This document shows, piece by piece, positions 1 through 9,703 of a stretch of DNA of 64,000 nt (its first letter is position 1; every line of letters starts with the position of its first letter). Made by a program: the position numbers and the translations under genes. Origin of the DNA: VRUE01 sp963695835 (GTDB lineage: Bacteria > Actinomycetota > Thermoleophilia > Solirubrobacterales > 70-9); assembly GCA_963695835.1 (NCBI GenBank), contig CAVOHR010000004.1, positions 124,001 to 188,000 of the forward strand, in the 5' to 3' direction. The notes under the pieces are model-generated. The model was not told where the DNA came from and searched no databases. It was given only the letters and a program-made list of their open reading frames with translations.

Positions 1-303
1 GACATCAAGGACACGGCCGGCTGCGAGACGCAGTTCAGGGCGGCCTTCCTGATGGGCTGCGTCGGCGCCTGGTCGCTGCACCCGGCGCAGATCGAGATCG
101 CCAAGAAGGTCTTCAGCCCGCCGCCGGACGAGGTCAGGTTCGCGAAGAAGGTCCTCGAGGCGATCCCCGACGGCCGCGGCGTCCACATGATCGACGGCAA
201 GATGCAGGACGACGCGACCTGGAAGCAGTGCAAGGTGATGGTCGAGCTGGCCGAGATGCTGGCGGCGAAGGACCCGGAGCTGGCCGAGTCCTACGGGATG
301 TAG
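1..303 (+). CDS. HpcH/HpaI aldolase / CitE-type CoA lyase, probably malyl-CoA lyase (5' end missing)
   Basis: The frame is open from base 1 to a TAG at 301-303, so only the last ~100 residues of a protein normally 270-350 aa long are present. The remaining part carries the family signature around GAWSLHP (the conserved W/I-H-P-x-Q segment near the C-terminus of CitE-fold lyases) and the tail MIDGKMQDDATWKQ, which resembles L-malyl-CoA/beta-methylmalyl-CoA lyases. Such enzymes cleave malyl-CoA to acetyl-CoA and glyoxylate, which would suit the carbon-metabolism genes nearby. The exact substrate cannot be fixed from the C-terminus alone. The gene converges on pckG with an 15-base gap. Confidence 0.75.
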   Translation, partial: DIKDTAGCETQFRAAFLMGCVGAWSLHPAQIEIAKKVFSPPPDEVRFAKKVLEAIPDGRGVHMIDGKMQDDATWKQCKVMVELAEMLAAKDPELAESYGM

Positions 304-318
304 CGCCCGGCGGACGGG

Positions 319-2128
319 CTACCCCAGGCGCTGCTCCAGATCCTTCAGCTGCTCGTGGAGCTGACCCGGCAGGTGCTCGCCGAAGCGGGCGAAGTGCTGG
401 TGGATCGCCGGCAGCTCGACCTTCCACTCGGCCGGGTCGACGTGGAGCAGCTCGGCGACTTCGTCGTCTGAGATCTCCAGGCCCTCGGTGTTGAGGGCGC
501 CGGGCGCCGGGACCAGCCCGATCGGCGTCTCCTCCGCCCCGGCGGTGCCGGCGCAGCGGCGGAAGACCCACTCGAGCACGCGGCTGTTCTCGCCGAAGCC
601 GGGCCAGAGGAAGTTGCCCTCGTCGTCCTTGCGGAACCAGTTGACGTAGAAGACGCGCGGCAGCTGGGCGCCCTCGCGGGCGCCGACCTTGAGCCAGTGG
701 CCGAAGTAGTCGCCCATGTGGTAGCCGCAGAAGGGCAGCATCGCCATCGGGTCGTGGCGCAGCTTGCCGACCTCGCCGGCGGCGGCCGCGGTCGTCTCCG
801 AGGACATGATCGAGCCGAGGAAGACGCCGTGCTCCCAGCCGAACGCCTCGCGCACCAGCGGCACCACGCCCGAGCGGCGGCCGCCGAAGAGGAAGGCGTC
901 GATCGGCACCCCGGCCGGGTCCTCCCACTCGGGGGCGATCGAGGGGCAGGCGGAGGCCGGCGTGGTGAAGCGGGCGTTGGGGTGCGCCGAGGGCCTGTCG
1001 GAGTCCGGCGTCCAGTCCTCGCCGTGCCAGTCGATCAGGTGCGCCGGCGGCTCGGGGGTCATCCCCTCCCACCAGATGTCGCCGTCGTCGGTCTTCGCGC
1101 AGTTGGTGAAGATCGAGTCGCGGGCGACGGTCTCCATCGCGTTCGGGTTGGTCTTCACCCCGGTTCCGGGGGCGACGCCGAAGAAGCCCGCCTCGGGGTT
1201 GATCGCGCGCAGGCGGCCGTCCTCGCCGAACTTCATCCAGGCGATGTCGTCGCCGATCGTCTCCACCTTCCAGCCGGGCAGGGTCGGGATCAGCATCGCC
1301 AGGTTGGTCTTGCCGCAGGCCGAGGGGAAGGCGCCGGCGACGTGCCTGACCTCACCCTCCGGCGAGGTCAGCTTGAGGATCAGCATGTGCTCGGCCAGCC
1401 AGCCCTCGTCGCGGGCCATCGCCGAGGCGATCCGCAGCGCGAAGCACTTCTTGCCGAGCAGGGCGTTGCCGCCGTAGCCGGAGCCGTAGGACCAGATCTC
1501 GCGGCTCTCGGGGAAGTGGACGATCCACTTGTTGTCGGCGTCGCAGGGCCAGGGCACGTCCTCCTCGCCCGCGGCGAGCGGCGCGCCGACCGAGTGCAGG
1601 CAGGGCACGAACTCGCCGCCGGCGCCGAGCACGTCGAGCGCGCCCTTGCCCATCCGGGTCATGATCCGCATGCTGGCGGCGACGTAGGCGGAGTCGGTCA
1701 GCTGGACGCCGATGTGGGCGATCGGCGAGCCGAGCGGGCCCATCGAGAACGGCACCACGTACATCGTCCGCCCTTTCATCGAGCCCTTGAACAGGCCGCG
1801 CAGCGTCTCCCGCATCTCGCCCGGCGCGCGCCAGTTGTTGGTCGGGCCGGCGTCCTCCTCGCGCTCGGAGCAGATGAAGGTCCGGTCCTCGACCCGGGCG
1901 ACGTCGCCGGGGTCGGAGAGGGCGAGGTAGGAGTTGGGGCGCTTCGCCTCGGAGAGGCGCTCGAACGTGCCCGCGTCGATCAGCGTCCGGGCGAGCTCGT
2001 CGTACTCCCTGGCCGAGCCGTCGCACCAGCGGATGGCGTCGGGCTGGGTCAGACTCTGCGATCTCCCCGACCCAGTCGAGGAGCTTTACGTTTGTGGTCG
2101 GCGCGTCGGCCGTCGTCGTCTGGCTCAT
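319..2128 (-). CDS. pckG: Phosphoenolpyruvate carboxykinase (GTP), one frameshift
   Basis: Converts oxaloacetate plus GTP to PEP, CO2 and GDP, the first committed step of gluconeogenesis. The body shows GTP-PEPCK landmarks: the P-loop segment AGAFPSACGKTNLAM, the region EVETIGDDIAWMKF-like around kinase-2, and WMNPN-like residues in INPEAGFFGVAPGTG. The open frame below base 2050 has no start of its own. The true N-terminus (MSQTTTADAPTTNV, ATG at 2128, with a GTG 9 bases earlier possible) lies in another frame and joins at about 2053. Deleting one base there gives GEIAE-LTQPDAIRWCDGS and a protein of about 602 aa, normal for the family. The single extra base is more likely a sequence error than decay, because both halves are fully conserved. 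Confidence 0.9.
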
Positions 2129-2138
2129 ACCCGGCACT

Positions 2139-2441
2139 CTACTTATCTGGGCTGAGGTCTTCGAAGTCGAGATCGGCCTCCTTGTTGCGGATCTTCAACT
2201 TCGCCGTTGCTTCCTTTCCGGAGGAGAACTTCACGGTGCAGGTGAAGCTGGCGCCCGGATCGACGTCGACGCCGGACGGGCATTCGACCGAGGAGACCTT
2301 GGCCCCGCGGGCATTTTCCGAGCTGGCCTTGACCTGTTCCTCGACCTTCTGCCGGTCGATCACCGTGCCGCCGCAGCCGGCGGCGAGCAGGGCGGCCACG
2401 CCCACGGCGAGAAGCGCGCCGAGGCGCGCGAAGGCGCGCAT
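2139..2441 (-). CDS. DUF4333 domain lipoprotein
   Basis: A 100-aa protein with a charged start, a hydrophobic stretch and a lipobox LLAAGC at about residues 18-23, so it should be lipid-anchored on the outer face of the membrane. The mature part (about 75 aa) has the DUF4333 pattern: a helix with QKVEEQVK, then VSSVECPSGVDVDPGASFTC with two cysteines that could form a disulfide, and a beta-rich end. Function is unknown for the family. It lies 47 bases downstream of the O-antigen ligase-like gene on the same strand and 10 bases upstream of pckG, so it may share a transcript with either. Confidence 0.8.
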   Translation of the reverse strand: MRAFARLGALLAVGVAALLAAGCGGTVIDRQKVEEQVKASSENARGAKVSSVECPSGVDVDPGASFTCTVKFSSGKEATAKLKIRNKEADLDFEDLSPDK

Positions 2442-2488
2442 CTTTCTCCCGTCTGGAACGATCTCGATGCGAAGTATCCCAGGCCGGG

Positions 2489-4444
2489 TCAGCGTTCGAA
2501 GAGCGGCGAAAGACGGTCCAGTGACTTGGCTTGCCGATAGTCCGCCACAGCCGCCGCCGCTTGACCATTCTCGGCCTCGATCCGCGACAGCACCAGCCAG
2601 GTTCGCCAGTTGGTCGGCTCCCGTTCGGTGGCCGCGGTGGCCGCTTCGGCCGCCGCCGGCAGATCTCCCTCCGCCTCGAGCACGAGGGCCTGCTGCAGCC
2701 GCGGCGACGCCGCGCTCGGCTGGACGTTCTGGGCGGTTCGGGCCGCCTCCAGCGCCGCACTCAAGTCACCTGCCCTGGCGTCGGCCTCGCTGCTGCGGAC
2801 CAGGCTGGTCGAGGCGAGCGGGATCGCGATCGCGGCGATCGCCGCGATCGCGGCGACGGCGAGGCCGATTCGCAGAGGGACGGCGAGCGCCCTTCTCTCC
2901 CCCGCGTCCGGATCGGGGCCGGCGGTGACGAGCACGGAGCCGAGCAGGAGCAGGGCGACTGCAAGCACCGGAAGCTGCCACATCCAGTCGAACGTGGCGG
3001 TCACGCAGAAGGCGACGCAGCCGGCCAGCGCCGCCGCCAGCGGCGCCCGCATGGTCGGGCCGGCGGCGAGCGTGACGACGCCGCCCCCGACGAGCAGGGC
3101 AAGCAGGAACACGGCGAGCAGGACGAGGCCGACGATCCCCAGCTCGCCGAGCGTCTGAAGATAGAGCGAGTGGGTGTCGCGGACGATCTCGGGCACGTCC
3201 GCATTGCGGTCCCACCAGTACTCGAAGGTGCCGGACCCGGTGCCGGTCAGCGGCTTCGTCGCGTTCTCCTTCGCCGCCGCGCTCCAGAGCTGGTAGCGAT
3301 TCTGGCCGGCGGCGCTGCCGAGCCGCGCCGTACCCTTGCCGGGGCTGTCCTTCTCCTTGAATTCGGCCCACGCGCTCGATGCGCGCCCCGGCGCATCGAC
3401 GGCAGCGGCGACGACCAGCGCGAGCAGCAGGGCGACGCCGGTCGCGATCAATGCATTGCGCCGGGAGATCCGCGTCCAAGCGGGGCGCCGGCCACGGCGC
3501 CCGGCGAGCGCGATGCCCGCCTGGATGGCGCCGACGGCGAGGCAGACCACGACCACGATTACCAGCAGCTGGTCGCCCTGGCGTTCGGCGGTTGCGCTGA
3601 CGAGGCCGTGCCGGAGCGCGTCGCGGTGATCGGCCGCCACGATCAGGATCGCCCCGCCCAGACTCGACAGCAGCACGGTGGGAAGCAGCGAAAGGCGGTC
3701 CGGAACGAACGCGACGAAGACAACCACGGCGATGACGGCAGCCGCCATGCCGCCCCGCGAGAGGGTGAGGAAGGCGGTCAGGACCATCGCCGGAAGCGCG
3801 GCCGCCGTGGCCGCGCGGAGTAGCACCGACCCCGATCGGGTCGCGAGCTGAAGCACCGGCGGGAAGCCGATCGCGATCAGCGCCGCGACGCCGTTCCAGT
3901 AGTGCAGCGGGTAGGAAAGCCGTTCCCGGTCGCTGGTAAGGAACTGAGCGGTCTGATTCGCCGCCGGGAACCACGAGTGATGCAGGCGCGAAAGCAAGGC
4001 GATCGCGGCGATGAAGACGATCCCCGCGCCGACCGCGGCGACGGCGCGGCGGGTCCAGCCGGGGTCGCGCGAGGAGACGGCCAGTGCGAACACGCCGAGA
4101 TAGGTGGCGACCCGCGCCAGGTCCGCCGAGGTCTTCTCGACGCTCTCCGTCCAGGTCAGGCTCAGCGCCGTCCAGAGGACGAAAGCGGCGAGCGAGCCCA
4201 GCGCGAGCAGGGCGAGCCTTCCCGGGCGGCGATCCGGGAAAGCGCCGACCAGGACTCCCGCCAGGACGATCCACCAGACCGCGATCCCGACCTGGTCGTG
4301 GACCAGCGGGTCGTAGCCGCCGCCCTTCAGGCCCAGGTAGGCGATCGACCCGAAGCAGAGCACCCAGGTCCACACCGCCCGCCAGTCGACGCTCCGGGCC
4401 GATCTCTGCCCGGCCTCGGCAAACCGAATCGAAGGCGCGTCCAT
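2489..4444 (-). CDS. O-antigen ligase / Wzy-type polymerase membrane protein with C-terminal TPR-like segment
   Basis: A 651-aa multi-span membrane protein, about 12 hydrophobic segments between residues 25 and 530. The Wzy_C hallmark is visible in the large external loop: GTGSGTFEYWW followed by RDTHSLYLQTLGELG, which in this superfamily carries the catalytic region for glycan ligation or polymerization. The last ~110 residues are soluble and helical (AARTAQNVQPSAASPRL, then two helix pairs), like tetratricopeptide repeats. The likely job is polymerising or attaching a surface polysaccharide. The start ATG at 4444 is 75 bases from a divergent secreted-protein gene. The substrate cannot be inferred. 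Confidence 0.8.
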   Translation of the reverse strand: MDAPSIRFAEAGQRSARSVDWRAVWTWVLCFGSIAYLGLKGGGYDPLVHDQVGIAVWWIVLAGVLVGAFPDRRPGRLALLALGSLAAFVLWTALSLTWTESVEKTSADLARVATYLGVFALAVSSRDPGWTRRAVAAVGAGIVFIAAIALLSRLHHSWFPAANQTAQFLTSDRERLSYPLHYWNGVAALIAIGFPPVLQLATRSGSVLLRAATAAALPAMVLTAFLTLSRGGMAAAVIAVVVFVAFVPDRLSLLPTVLLSSLGGAILIVAADHRDALRHGLVSATAERQGDQLLVIVVVVCLAVGAIQAGIALAGRRGRRPAWTRISRRNALIATGVALLLALVVAAAVDAPGRASSAWAEFKEKDSPGKGTARLGSAAGQNRYQLWSAAAKENATKPLTGTGSGTFEYWWDRNADVPEIVRDTHSLYLQTLGELGIVGLVLLAVFLLALLVGGGVVTLAAGPTMRAPLAAALAGCVAFCVTATFDWMWQLPVLAVALLLLGSVLVTAGPDPDAGERRALAVPLRIGLAVAAIAAIAAIAIPLASTSLVRSSEADARAGDLSAALEAARTAQNVQPSAASPRLQQALVLEAEGDLPAAAEAATAATEREPTNWRTWLVLSRIEAENGQAAAAVADYRQAKSLDRLSPLFER

Positions 4445-4519
4445 CTGGTTTATCTTGGAAGCTTGGGCAGTTCGACTTCTGCCAGCATCCTATTGACGGC
4501 CCGGGACCGGAAAACGGCT

Positions 4520-5149
4520 ATGAAGGCACTCACGATCGGAATTGGAGGCGCAGCGGCTCCGCTCATGGTGGCCCTTGCGCTCGCCGCTCCCGCAGACGCC
4601 CAGTCGGAAGCGGTGGTGCCGCCGGAAAACTCGGCCGCCAGCCAGTACACCGAGGCGATTCCGACGGTGGGGGGGAACAAGCCCGGCGGCGGCAAGAGCG
4701 GCCACCGCTCGCCGGCCAAGGTGCTCGGCACTCATAAGGCCCAGCGGCTCGAATCGCATGGCAAGGCCGGCCGTGAAGTCGCCGAGGTGGTGGCTGCCAC
4801 GGCTCCCAGCTCGACCCCGCCGGTCGAACAGGCGCCGGCCGCACAGGCGGAAGCCGAACCCAAGCCCTCACAGAGCGCTGAGGGCACGGGAAGCGGCACG
4901 CCCGCAGCCGGGTCGCAGCGGCAGGGCAAGGGGGCCGGCGGCAACGCCGGCGCGGAATCGGCCGGTCGCAGCGAGGGCGGCAGGCGAACCGAGATCCCCG
5001 GCGGCTCCTCCGGCCCGCTCGAGGTGATCGGCCAGGCGACCGGCTCCTCGTCCTCGGGCGACCTCGGGCCCCTGCTGCCGCTGGCGATCGTCGGCGGGAT
5101 CGTCTGGGCCGCGGCCTACTTCCGGCGACAGAGACGACAGCTTGGCTAG
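4520..5149 (+). CDS. Secreted low-complexity surface protein with C-terminal membrane anchor
   Basis: A 209-aa protein, start ATG at 4520. It has an N-terminal signal peptide (residues 1-28, ending PADAQ), then a long Ala/Gly/Pro/Ser-rich region with scattered Lys and Glu, and a C-terminal hydrophobic helix (LLPLAIVGGIVWAAAYF) followed by basic residues RRQRRQ. This layout suggests an extracellular, disordered stalk anchored by its C-terminus. No family is recognised. Its end overlaps the TTG start of the glycoside hydrolase by 8 bases, so the two are probably translationally coupled and act together at the cell surface. Glu codons are mainly GAA, unlike the GAG-rich genes around it. Confidence 0.65.
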   Translation: MKALTIGIGGAAAPLMVALALAAPADAQSEAVVPPENSAASQYTEAIPTVGGNKPGGGKSGHRSPAKVLGTHKAQRLESHGKAGREVAEVVAATAPSSTPPVEQAPAAQAEAEPKPSQSAEGTGSGTPAAGSQRQGKGAGGNAGAESAGRSEGGRRTEIPGGSSGPLEVIGQATGSSSSGDLGPLLPLAIVGGIVWAAAYFRRQRRQLG

Positions 5150-6644
5150 CCCGCTCCCGACCGCCTCGCGCTGCGGCCACGGCAGCGCTGCCCGCCTTCG
5201 TCGCCGGCTGATCGCCGCCGCGGCACTGCTCGCCCTCTGCACGCTCGGCGCCGCCCGGACGGCGCCGGTGGAAGCCGCCGCTCACCCGCTGGACACCGGC
5301 GTCTCATACGTCTACGACAACGAAGCCGCGGCCTTCGAACAGGTGCGGGACACCGGCGCCACCTTTGCCCAGACCCCCCTGCGGTGGGCGAGGGTGGCGC
5401 CTCAACAGCCCCCCGCCGCCTGGGACTCGAGCAACCCGATGGACCCGAACTACGACTGGGAAGAAGTCGACCTCTGGGTGATTCGCGCCGTCCAGGCAGG
5501 GCTGGAACCGGTGCTGCAGGTGCGGGGGGCGCCGCTGTGGGCGCAGCGCTGCGCCGGACCGCGGGAAACGGATGCCCCCTGCAACCCCGACCCGGCCACC
5601 CTCGCCGCCTTCACGACGGCGGCGGTCCGGCGCTACAGCGGGCAGTACCCCGGCCTGCCCAGGGTGCGCTACTGGCAGGGGCTGGACGAGCCCAACCTGA
5701 GCCTCTTCTTCAACCCGCAGTTCGACGGCAACAAGCCCGTCTCCCCGCTGCTCTACCGGACGTTGATCAATAGCTTCTACGCGGCGGTCAAGGCGGTTGA
5801 TCCCTCGGACCTGGTGATCGCGGGGGGGCTCGGGCCGATCGCTGTGCCGAAATACACGATCGGCCCGATGCGGTTCACCCGCCTGCTGCTCTGCATGGAG
5901 GGGCACAACCATCCGCATCCCACCGGGGGCGATTGCGAAGGCGGCGTCCACTTCGACATCTTCGACATCCACCCGTACACGACCGGCGGCCCCACTCACG
6001 AAGGCGGCGTCAACGACGTCGAGCTGGGCGACCTGCCGAAGCTACAGACGCTGCTGGCGGCGGCCGATCGCGCCGGCAGGATCAAGGGCGCCTTCAAGCA
6101 CACACCGCTGTGGATTGGGGAGCTCTCCTGGGACTCCAAGCCACCGGATCCGGGTGGCCTGCCGATGAAGATCGAGACGCGATGGACCGCCGAAGCCCTT
6201 TACCGCTCGTGGAAGGCAGGCGTGGACCACTTCTTCTGGTACAGCCTGCGCGACCCCGAACCGGAACCTCGACTCCCGTTCAGCCAGACGGATCAGTCCG
6301 GTCTGTACTTCCGCGGACCCACGGTCGCCCAGGATCAGCCAAAGAAATTCCTCTACGCGTTCCGCTTTCCCTTCGTCGCCTACCCACGCCGCAACAGCCT
6401 CTCCTTCTGGGGCCGCACGCCGAACAGTCGCGGCGGCAGGGTCGCGATCCAGCTGCTCAGAGGGGGGCACTGGCGAAGAGCCCTGGTGACGCGGGCAAGT
6501 AAGGCCGGCATCTTCCAGGGCGTGGTCCGGCGGCGCTACGGCGCCAACAGGCGGGGGGCCGCCCGGGCGGTCTACCACGGCCGGGCATCGGTTCCGTTCT
6601 CGATGCGCCCGGTCCCCGACTTCCCGCACCCCCCGTTCGGGTAG
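5142..6644 (+). CDS. Secreted glycoside hydrolase-like protein (GH39/GH5 clan, TIM barrel)
   Basis: A 500-aa protein. The start is taken as TTG 5142, overlapping the previous stop; a basic stretch and signal peptide (about residues 18-46) follow. It looks like a clan-A TIM-barrel hydrolase. The motif RYWQGLDEPNLS (about residue 185) fits the acid/base Glu that follows Asn/Asp-Glu-Pro at the end of strand 4. PLWIGELSWDS (about residue 325) fits the strand-7 nucleophile Glu. FWYSLRD resembles the strand-8 region. The substrate is unknown; a polysaccharide in or on the cell wall is plausible given the upstream O-antigen-ligase gene. The C-terminal ~90 residues may be a small accessory beta domain. 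Confidence 0.7.
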   Translation: MASPLPTASRCGHGSAARLRRRLIAAAALLALCTLGAARTAPVEAAAHPLDTGVSYVYDNEAAAFEQVRDTGATFAQTPLRWARVAPQQPPAAWDSSNPMDPNYDWEEVDLWVIRAVQAGLEPVLQVRGAPLWAQRCAGPRETDAPCNPDPATLAAFTTAAVRRYSGQYPGLPRVRYWQGLDEPNLSLFFNPQFDGNKPVSPLLYRTLINSFYAAVKAVDPSDLVIAGGLGPIAVPKYTIGPMRFTRLLLCMEGHNHPHPTGGDCEGGVHFDIFDIHPYTTGGPTHEGGVNDVELGDLPKLQTLLAAADRAGRIKGAFKHTPLWIGELSWDSKPPDPGGLPMKIETRWTAEALYRSWKAGVDHFFWYSLRDPEPEPRLPFSQTDQSGLYFRGPTVAQDQPKKFLYAFRFPFVAYPRRNSLSFWGRTPNSRGGRVAIQLLRGGHWRRALVTRASKAGIFQGVVRRRYGANRRGAARAVYHGRASVPFSMRPVPDFPHPPFG

Positions 6645-6670
6645 CCGTCACCAAGCCCGACCCGAGGGTC

Positions 6671-6715
6671 TGGACAGGGTTGCGCGCCGCGCATGCGCTT
6701 CCACGAGTACGAGGC
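6671..6715. repeat. 45-bp direct repeat, copy 1 (fossil sucC start)
   Basis: This segment matches 9704-9748 at 43 of 45 positions. It contains the sucC leader, ATG and first codons (MRFHEYEA here, MRFYEYEA in the real gene), but here it stops 5 bases before the korB stop codon and leads nowhere. The two copies bracket the korAB pair exactly. Confidence 0.85.
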
Positions 6716-6719
6716 TCTC

Positions 6720-7745
6720 CTACACGGTCCAGGTATCGCCGGAGTGAAGCAGCTCGTCGAGGTCGGCGAGCGAGGCTTCGGCGTGGGCGGCGGCGAGCCG
6801 CTGCTGCCGCCCTTCGCCGTAGATCGGCCGCGGCACGTCGCGCAGGACGCCGATCGGGGTCGGCACGGCGGTGCTCTCGGCAAGGTGGGCGAGCGCGGTC
6901 GCGTAGCCGGGGTCGTCGCGGTGGCAGTCGTGCACGACCAGCGCCTCCTCGCCGACCTCGCCGACCTCGGCGACGGCGAGGCTGCCGTCGGCGGCGCGGA
7001 TCACGCCGCGCTCGGACTCGGCGCCGAAGCGCAGCGGCTCCCCCTGCCGGAGCGGGATCTGGTTCGCCCTCCCCTCCTTGCCGCGCACCGCGTCGAAGGC
7101 GCCGTCGTTGAAGACGTTGCAGTTCTGGTAGATCTCGACGATGGCGGCGCCCTCGTGCGCGGCGGCGGCGCGCAGCACGCTCGCCATGTGCTTCTTCTCG
7201 ACGTCGATCGTGCGGGCCACGAAGGAGGCGCCGGCGCCCAGCGCCAGCGCCGCCGGGTTGAAGGGCGCGTCCTCGGATCCGAACGGCGTCGACTTGGTGA
7301 TCTTCCCCCGCTCGCTGGTCGGCGAGTACTGGCCCTTGGTCAGCCCGTAGATCTGGTTGTTGAAGAGCAGGATCTTGATCGGCACGTTGCGCCGCAGCGC
7401 GTGGATCAGGTGGTTGCCGCCGATCGAGAGCGCGTCGCCGTCGCCGCACACGACCCACACCGAGAGGTCTTCGCGGGAGGCCGCGATGCCCGTGGCGAGC
7501 GCCGGGGCGCGGCCGTGGATGCCGTGCATGCCGTAGGTGTCCATGTAGTAGACGAAGCGCCCCGAGCAGCCGATCCCGGAGACGAAGACCGTCCGCTCGG
7601 GCGGCACCCCCAGCTCCGGCATCAGCGCCTGGACGGTGGCGAGGATCGCGTAGTCGCCGCAGCCCGGGCACCAGCGCGTTTCCTGGTCGGACTGGAAGTC
7701 CTCCTTGGTCAGCCCGAGCGGCGCCGCCCCGTTGCCGCCGCTCAT
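6720..7745 (-). CDS. korB: 2-oxoglutarate:ferredoxin oxidoreductase, beta subunit
   Basis: A 341-aa TPP-binding subunit of a 2-oxoacid:ferredoxin oxidoreductase. WCPGCGD (residues 25-31) supplies conserved cysteines, IGCSGR follows, and the TPP/Mg motif is VCGDGDALSIGGNH (about 99-112) with FNNQIYGLTKGQ (128-140), where YGLTGGQ-like residues are typical of KorB. It oxidatively decarboxylates 2-oxoglutarate (or a related 2-oxoacid) to the acyl-CoA and passes electrons to ferredoxin, either as a TCA-cycle step or in reverse. The ATG at 7745 overlaps the korA stop by four bases (ATGA). The beta subunit lacks the C-terminal ferredoxin domain seen in one-chain PFORs, so a separate ferredoxin is needed. 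Confidence 0.92.
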   Translation of the reverse strand: MSGGNGAAPLGLTKEDFQSDQETRWCPGCGDYAILATVQALMPELGVPPERTVFVSGIGCSGRFVYYMDTYGMHGIHGRAPALATGIAASREDLSVWVVCGDGDALSIGGNHLIHALRRNVPIKILLFNNQIYGLTKGQYSPTSERGKITKSTPFGSEDAPFNPAALALGAGASFVARTIDVEKKHMASVLRAAAAHEGAAIVEIYQNCNVFNDGAFDAVRGKEGRANQIPLRQGEPLRFGAESERGVIRAADGSLAVAEVGEVGEEALVVHDCHRDDPGYATALAHLAESTAVPTPIGVLRDVPRPIYGEGRQQRLAAAHAEASLADLDELLHSGDTWTV

Positions 7746-9580
7746 GGCAGGGCCTCCACCAGGGCCTGCTCCAGCTCCTCGGCGAGGATCGGCGCTCCCT
7801 CGATCTTGTTGTAGCCGACCGCGTCGACGAGGAACTCGGAGCGGATGATGCTCAGAAGCTGACCGCTGTTCAGCTCGGGGACCAGCACCTTGGGGAAGGC
7901 CCTCACCACCTCGCCGGTGTTGACGGGCAGGGGGTGGACGTGGCGCAGGTGGGCCGTCGCGATCGGGATGTCGCGGTCGCGCAGCCGGCGCGCAGCCGCC
8001 CTGATCACGCCGTAGGTCGAGCCCCAGCCGAGCACCAGCAGCTCGGCGTCCTCGTCGGCGTCGACCTCCAGCGCCGGCAGCTCTCCGGCCAGCGTCTCGA
8101 GCTTCCCCGCGCGCAGCCTCGTCATCAGGGCATGGTTGGCGGGGTCGTAGCTGATGCTGCCGGTCTCGTTCTCCTTCTCCAGGCCGCCGATCCGGTGCTG
8201 CAGGCCGGGAGTCCCGGGGATCGCCCAGGGCCGCGCGCCGTGCTCGTCGCGAGCGTAGGGGCGGAACTCCTCGCCGTCGTCCGGGCTCTCCGCGAAGTCG
8301 GGGTCGATTTCCGGCAGGTCGGCGGCGGCGGGGATCCGCCACGGCTCGGAGGAGTTGGTCAGGAAGGTGTCGGCGAGCACGATCACCGGCGTACGGAAGC
8401 GGACGGCGACGCGGACGGCCTCCACCGCGCAGTCGAAGCAATCGGCCGGCGTGGCGGCGGCGATCACCGGCAGCGGCGACTCGCCGTGGCGGCCGTTGAT
8501 CGCCATCAGCAGGTCGGTCTGCTCGGTCTTGGTCGGCATGCCCGTCGACGGGCCCGATCGCTGCACGTCGATGATCACCAGCGGCAGCTCGACCATCGCC
8601 GCCAGCCCGATCGTCTCCTCCTTCAGGTCCATGCCCGGCCCGCTCGTCGCGGTGATCGCGAGCTGCCCGGCGAAGGCCGCGCCCACCGCCATGCTCGCCG
8701 CCGCGATCTCGTCCTCGGCCTGCACCGTGTGGACGCCGAAGCTGCCGTAGCGCGCCAGGTGGTGGAGCAGCTCGGAGGCGGGCGTAATCGGGTAGCTGGC
8801 GAAGAACGGCTGCAGGCCGCTCCTGACGCTGGCCGCGACCAGCCCCAGCGCCATCGCCTGGGCGCCGTCGACGTTGCGGTAGTCGCCGGGCGCCAACGCC
8901 GCCGGCTCGATCTCGACCGGCGTCGCCGCCAGCTCCGCCGTCTCGCCGAAGTTGTAGCCGGCCTTGAAGGCGGCGACGTTGGCCTTCAGGATCGTCGGCT
9001 TCTTGGCGAACTTCGCCTCCAGCCAGGAGAGCGTCGCATCCACCGGCCGCCCGTACATCCAGGAGACCAGGCCGAGCGCGAAGACGTTCTTGGAGCGCCG
9101 CGCTTCCGCCGGGGATATGCCCTCGATTCCCTCGGTCGCGCCCGTCGTCAGCGTGGTCATCGGCACGCGGAAGGTGCGGAAGTCGTCGACCGTCCCGTCC
9201 TCGAGCGGGTTCACCTCGTATTTCGCCTTGCGCAGGTTGGCCTCGGTGAAGGCGTCCTCGTTGACGATCAGCGTCCCGCCGGCCTCCAGCGCGCCGAGGT
9301 GGGACCTCAGCGCCGCGGGGTTCATCGCCACGAGCGTGTTCGGACGATCGCCCGGCGTGAGGATGTCGCGAGAGGCGAAGTGGATCTGGAAGGCGGAGAC
9401 GCCCCGCGGCGTGCCGGTCGGTGCCCGTATCTCGGCCGGGAAGTCCGGCAGGGTGGAGAGGTCGTTGCCCAGCATCGCGGTCGCGACCGTGAAGCCGGCC
9501 CCCACCAGCTGCATGCCGTCGCCGGAGTCCCCGGCGAACCGGACGATCACGCGCTCCTGTTTCTTCGTCGCCGTTGTCAC
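7742..9580 (-). CDS. korA: 2-oxoglutarate:ferredoxin oxidoreductase, alpha subunit (gamma-alpha fusion)
   Basis: A fused subunit of about 612 aa. The N-terminal gamma domain (VIVRFAGDSGDGMQL, residues ~11-190) precedes the pyrimidine-binding alpha domain (SYPITPASELLHHLA, TSGPGMDLKEE, QRSGPSTGMPTKTEQ) and a C-terminal domain II (LVLGWGSTYG, HVHPLP). This gamma-alpha arrangement with a separate beta is the normal actinobacterial KorAB form. The start is uncertain: GTG 9580 is chosen because the family sequence begins just after it; ATG 9643 (21 codons longer) is possible. It is divergent from sucC, which makes the next enzyme in the same part of the TCA cycle. Confidence 0.9.
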   Translation of the reverse strand: MTTATKKQERVIVRFAGDSGDGMQLVGAGFTVATAMLGNDLSTLPDFPAEIRAPTGTPRGVSAFQIHFASRDILTPGDRPNTLVAMNPAALRSHLGALEAGGTLIVNEDAFTEANLRKAKYEVNPLEDGTVDDFRTFRVPMTTLTTGATEGIEGISPAEARRSKNVFALGLVSWMYGRPVDATLSWLEAKFAKKPTILKANVAAFKAGYNFGETAELAATPVEIEPAALAPGDYRNVDGAQAMALGLVAASVRSGLQPFFASYPITPASELLHHLARYGSFGVHTVQAEDEIAAASMAVGAAFAGQLAITATSGPGMDLKEETIGLAAMVELPLVIIDVQRSGPSTGMPTKTEQTDLLMAINGRHGESPLPVIAAATPADCFDCAVEAVRVAVRFRTPVIVLADTFLTNSSEPWRIPAAADLPEIDPDFAESPDDGEEFRPYARDEHGARPWAIPGTPGLQHRIGGLEKENETGSISYDPANHALMTRLRAGKLETLAGELPALEVDADEDAELLVLGWGSTYGVIRAAARRLRDRDIPIATAHLRHVHPLPVNTGEVVRAFPKVLVPELNSGQLLSIIRSEFLVDAVGYNKIEGAPILAEELEQALVEALP

Positions 9581-9703
9581 CTTTTTGGGCCTGGCCTCCC
9601 GGCCGGCGGCAACGAGAGTACCCAGCCGGGCGGCGCTCCCCATCGGTAACAACCCGCAATCGTCGTCAGTACCCGGCCCGTTCGAGCGGCGAGGGCGAGC
9701 CAT

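Noticed and set aside
6693..7814. An open frame beginning MRFHEYEAL, like a second sucC
   Set aside because: Only the first eight codons resemble sucC; the rest is antisense to korB. It is a duplicated fragment, not a gene.
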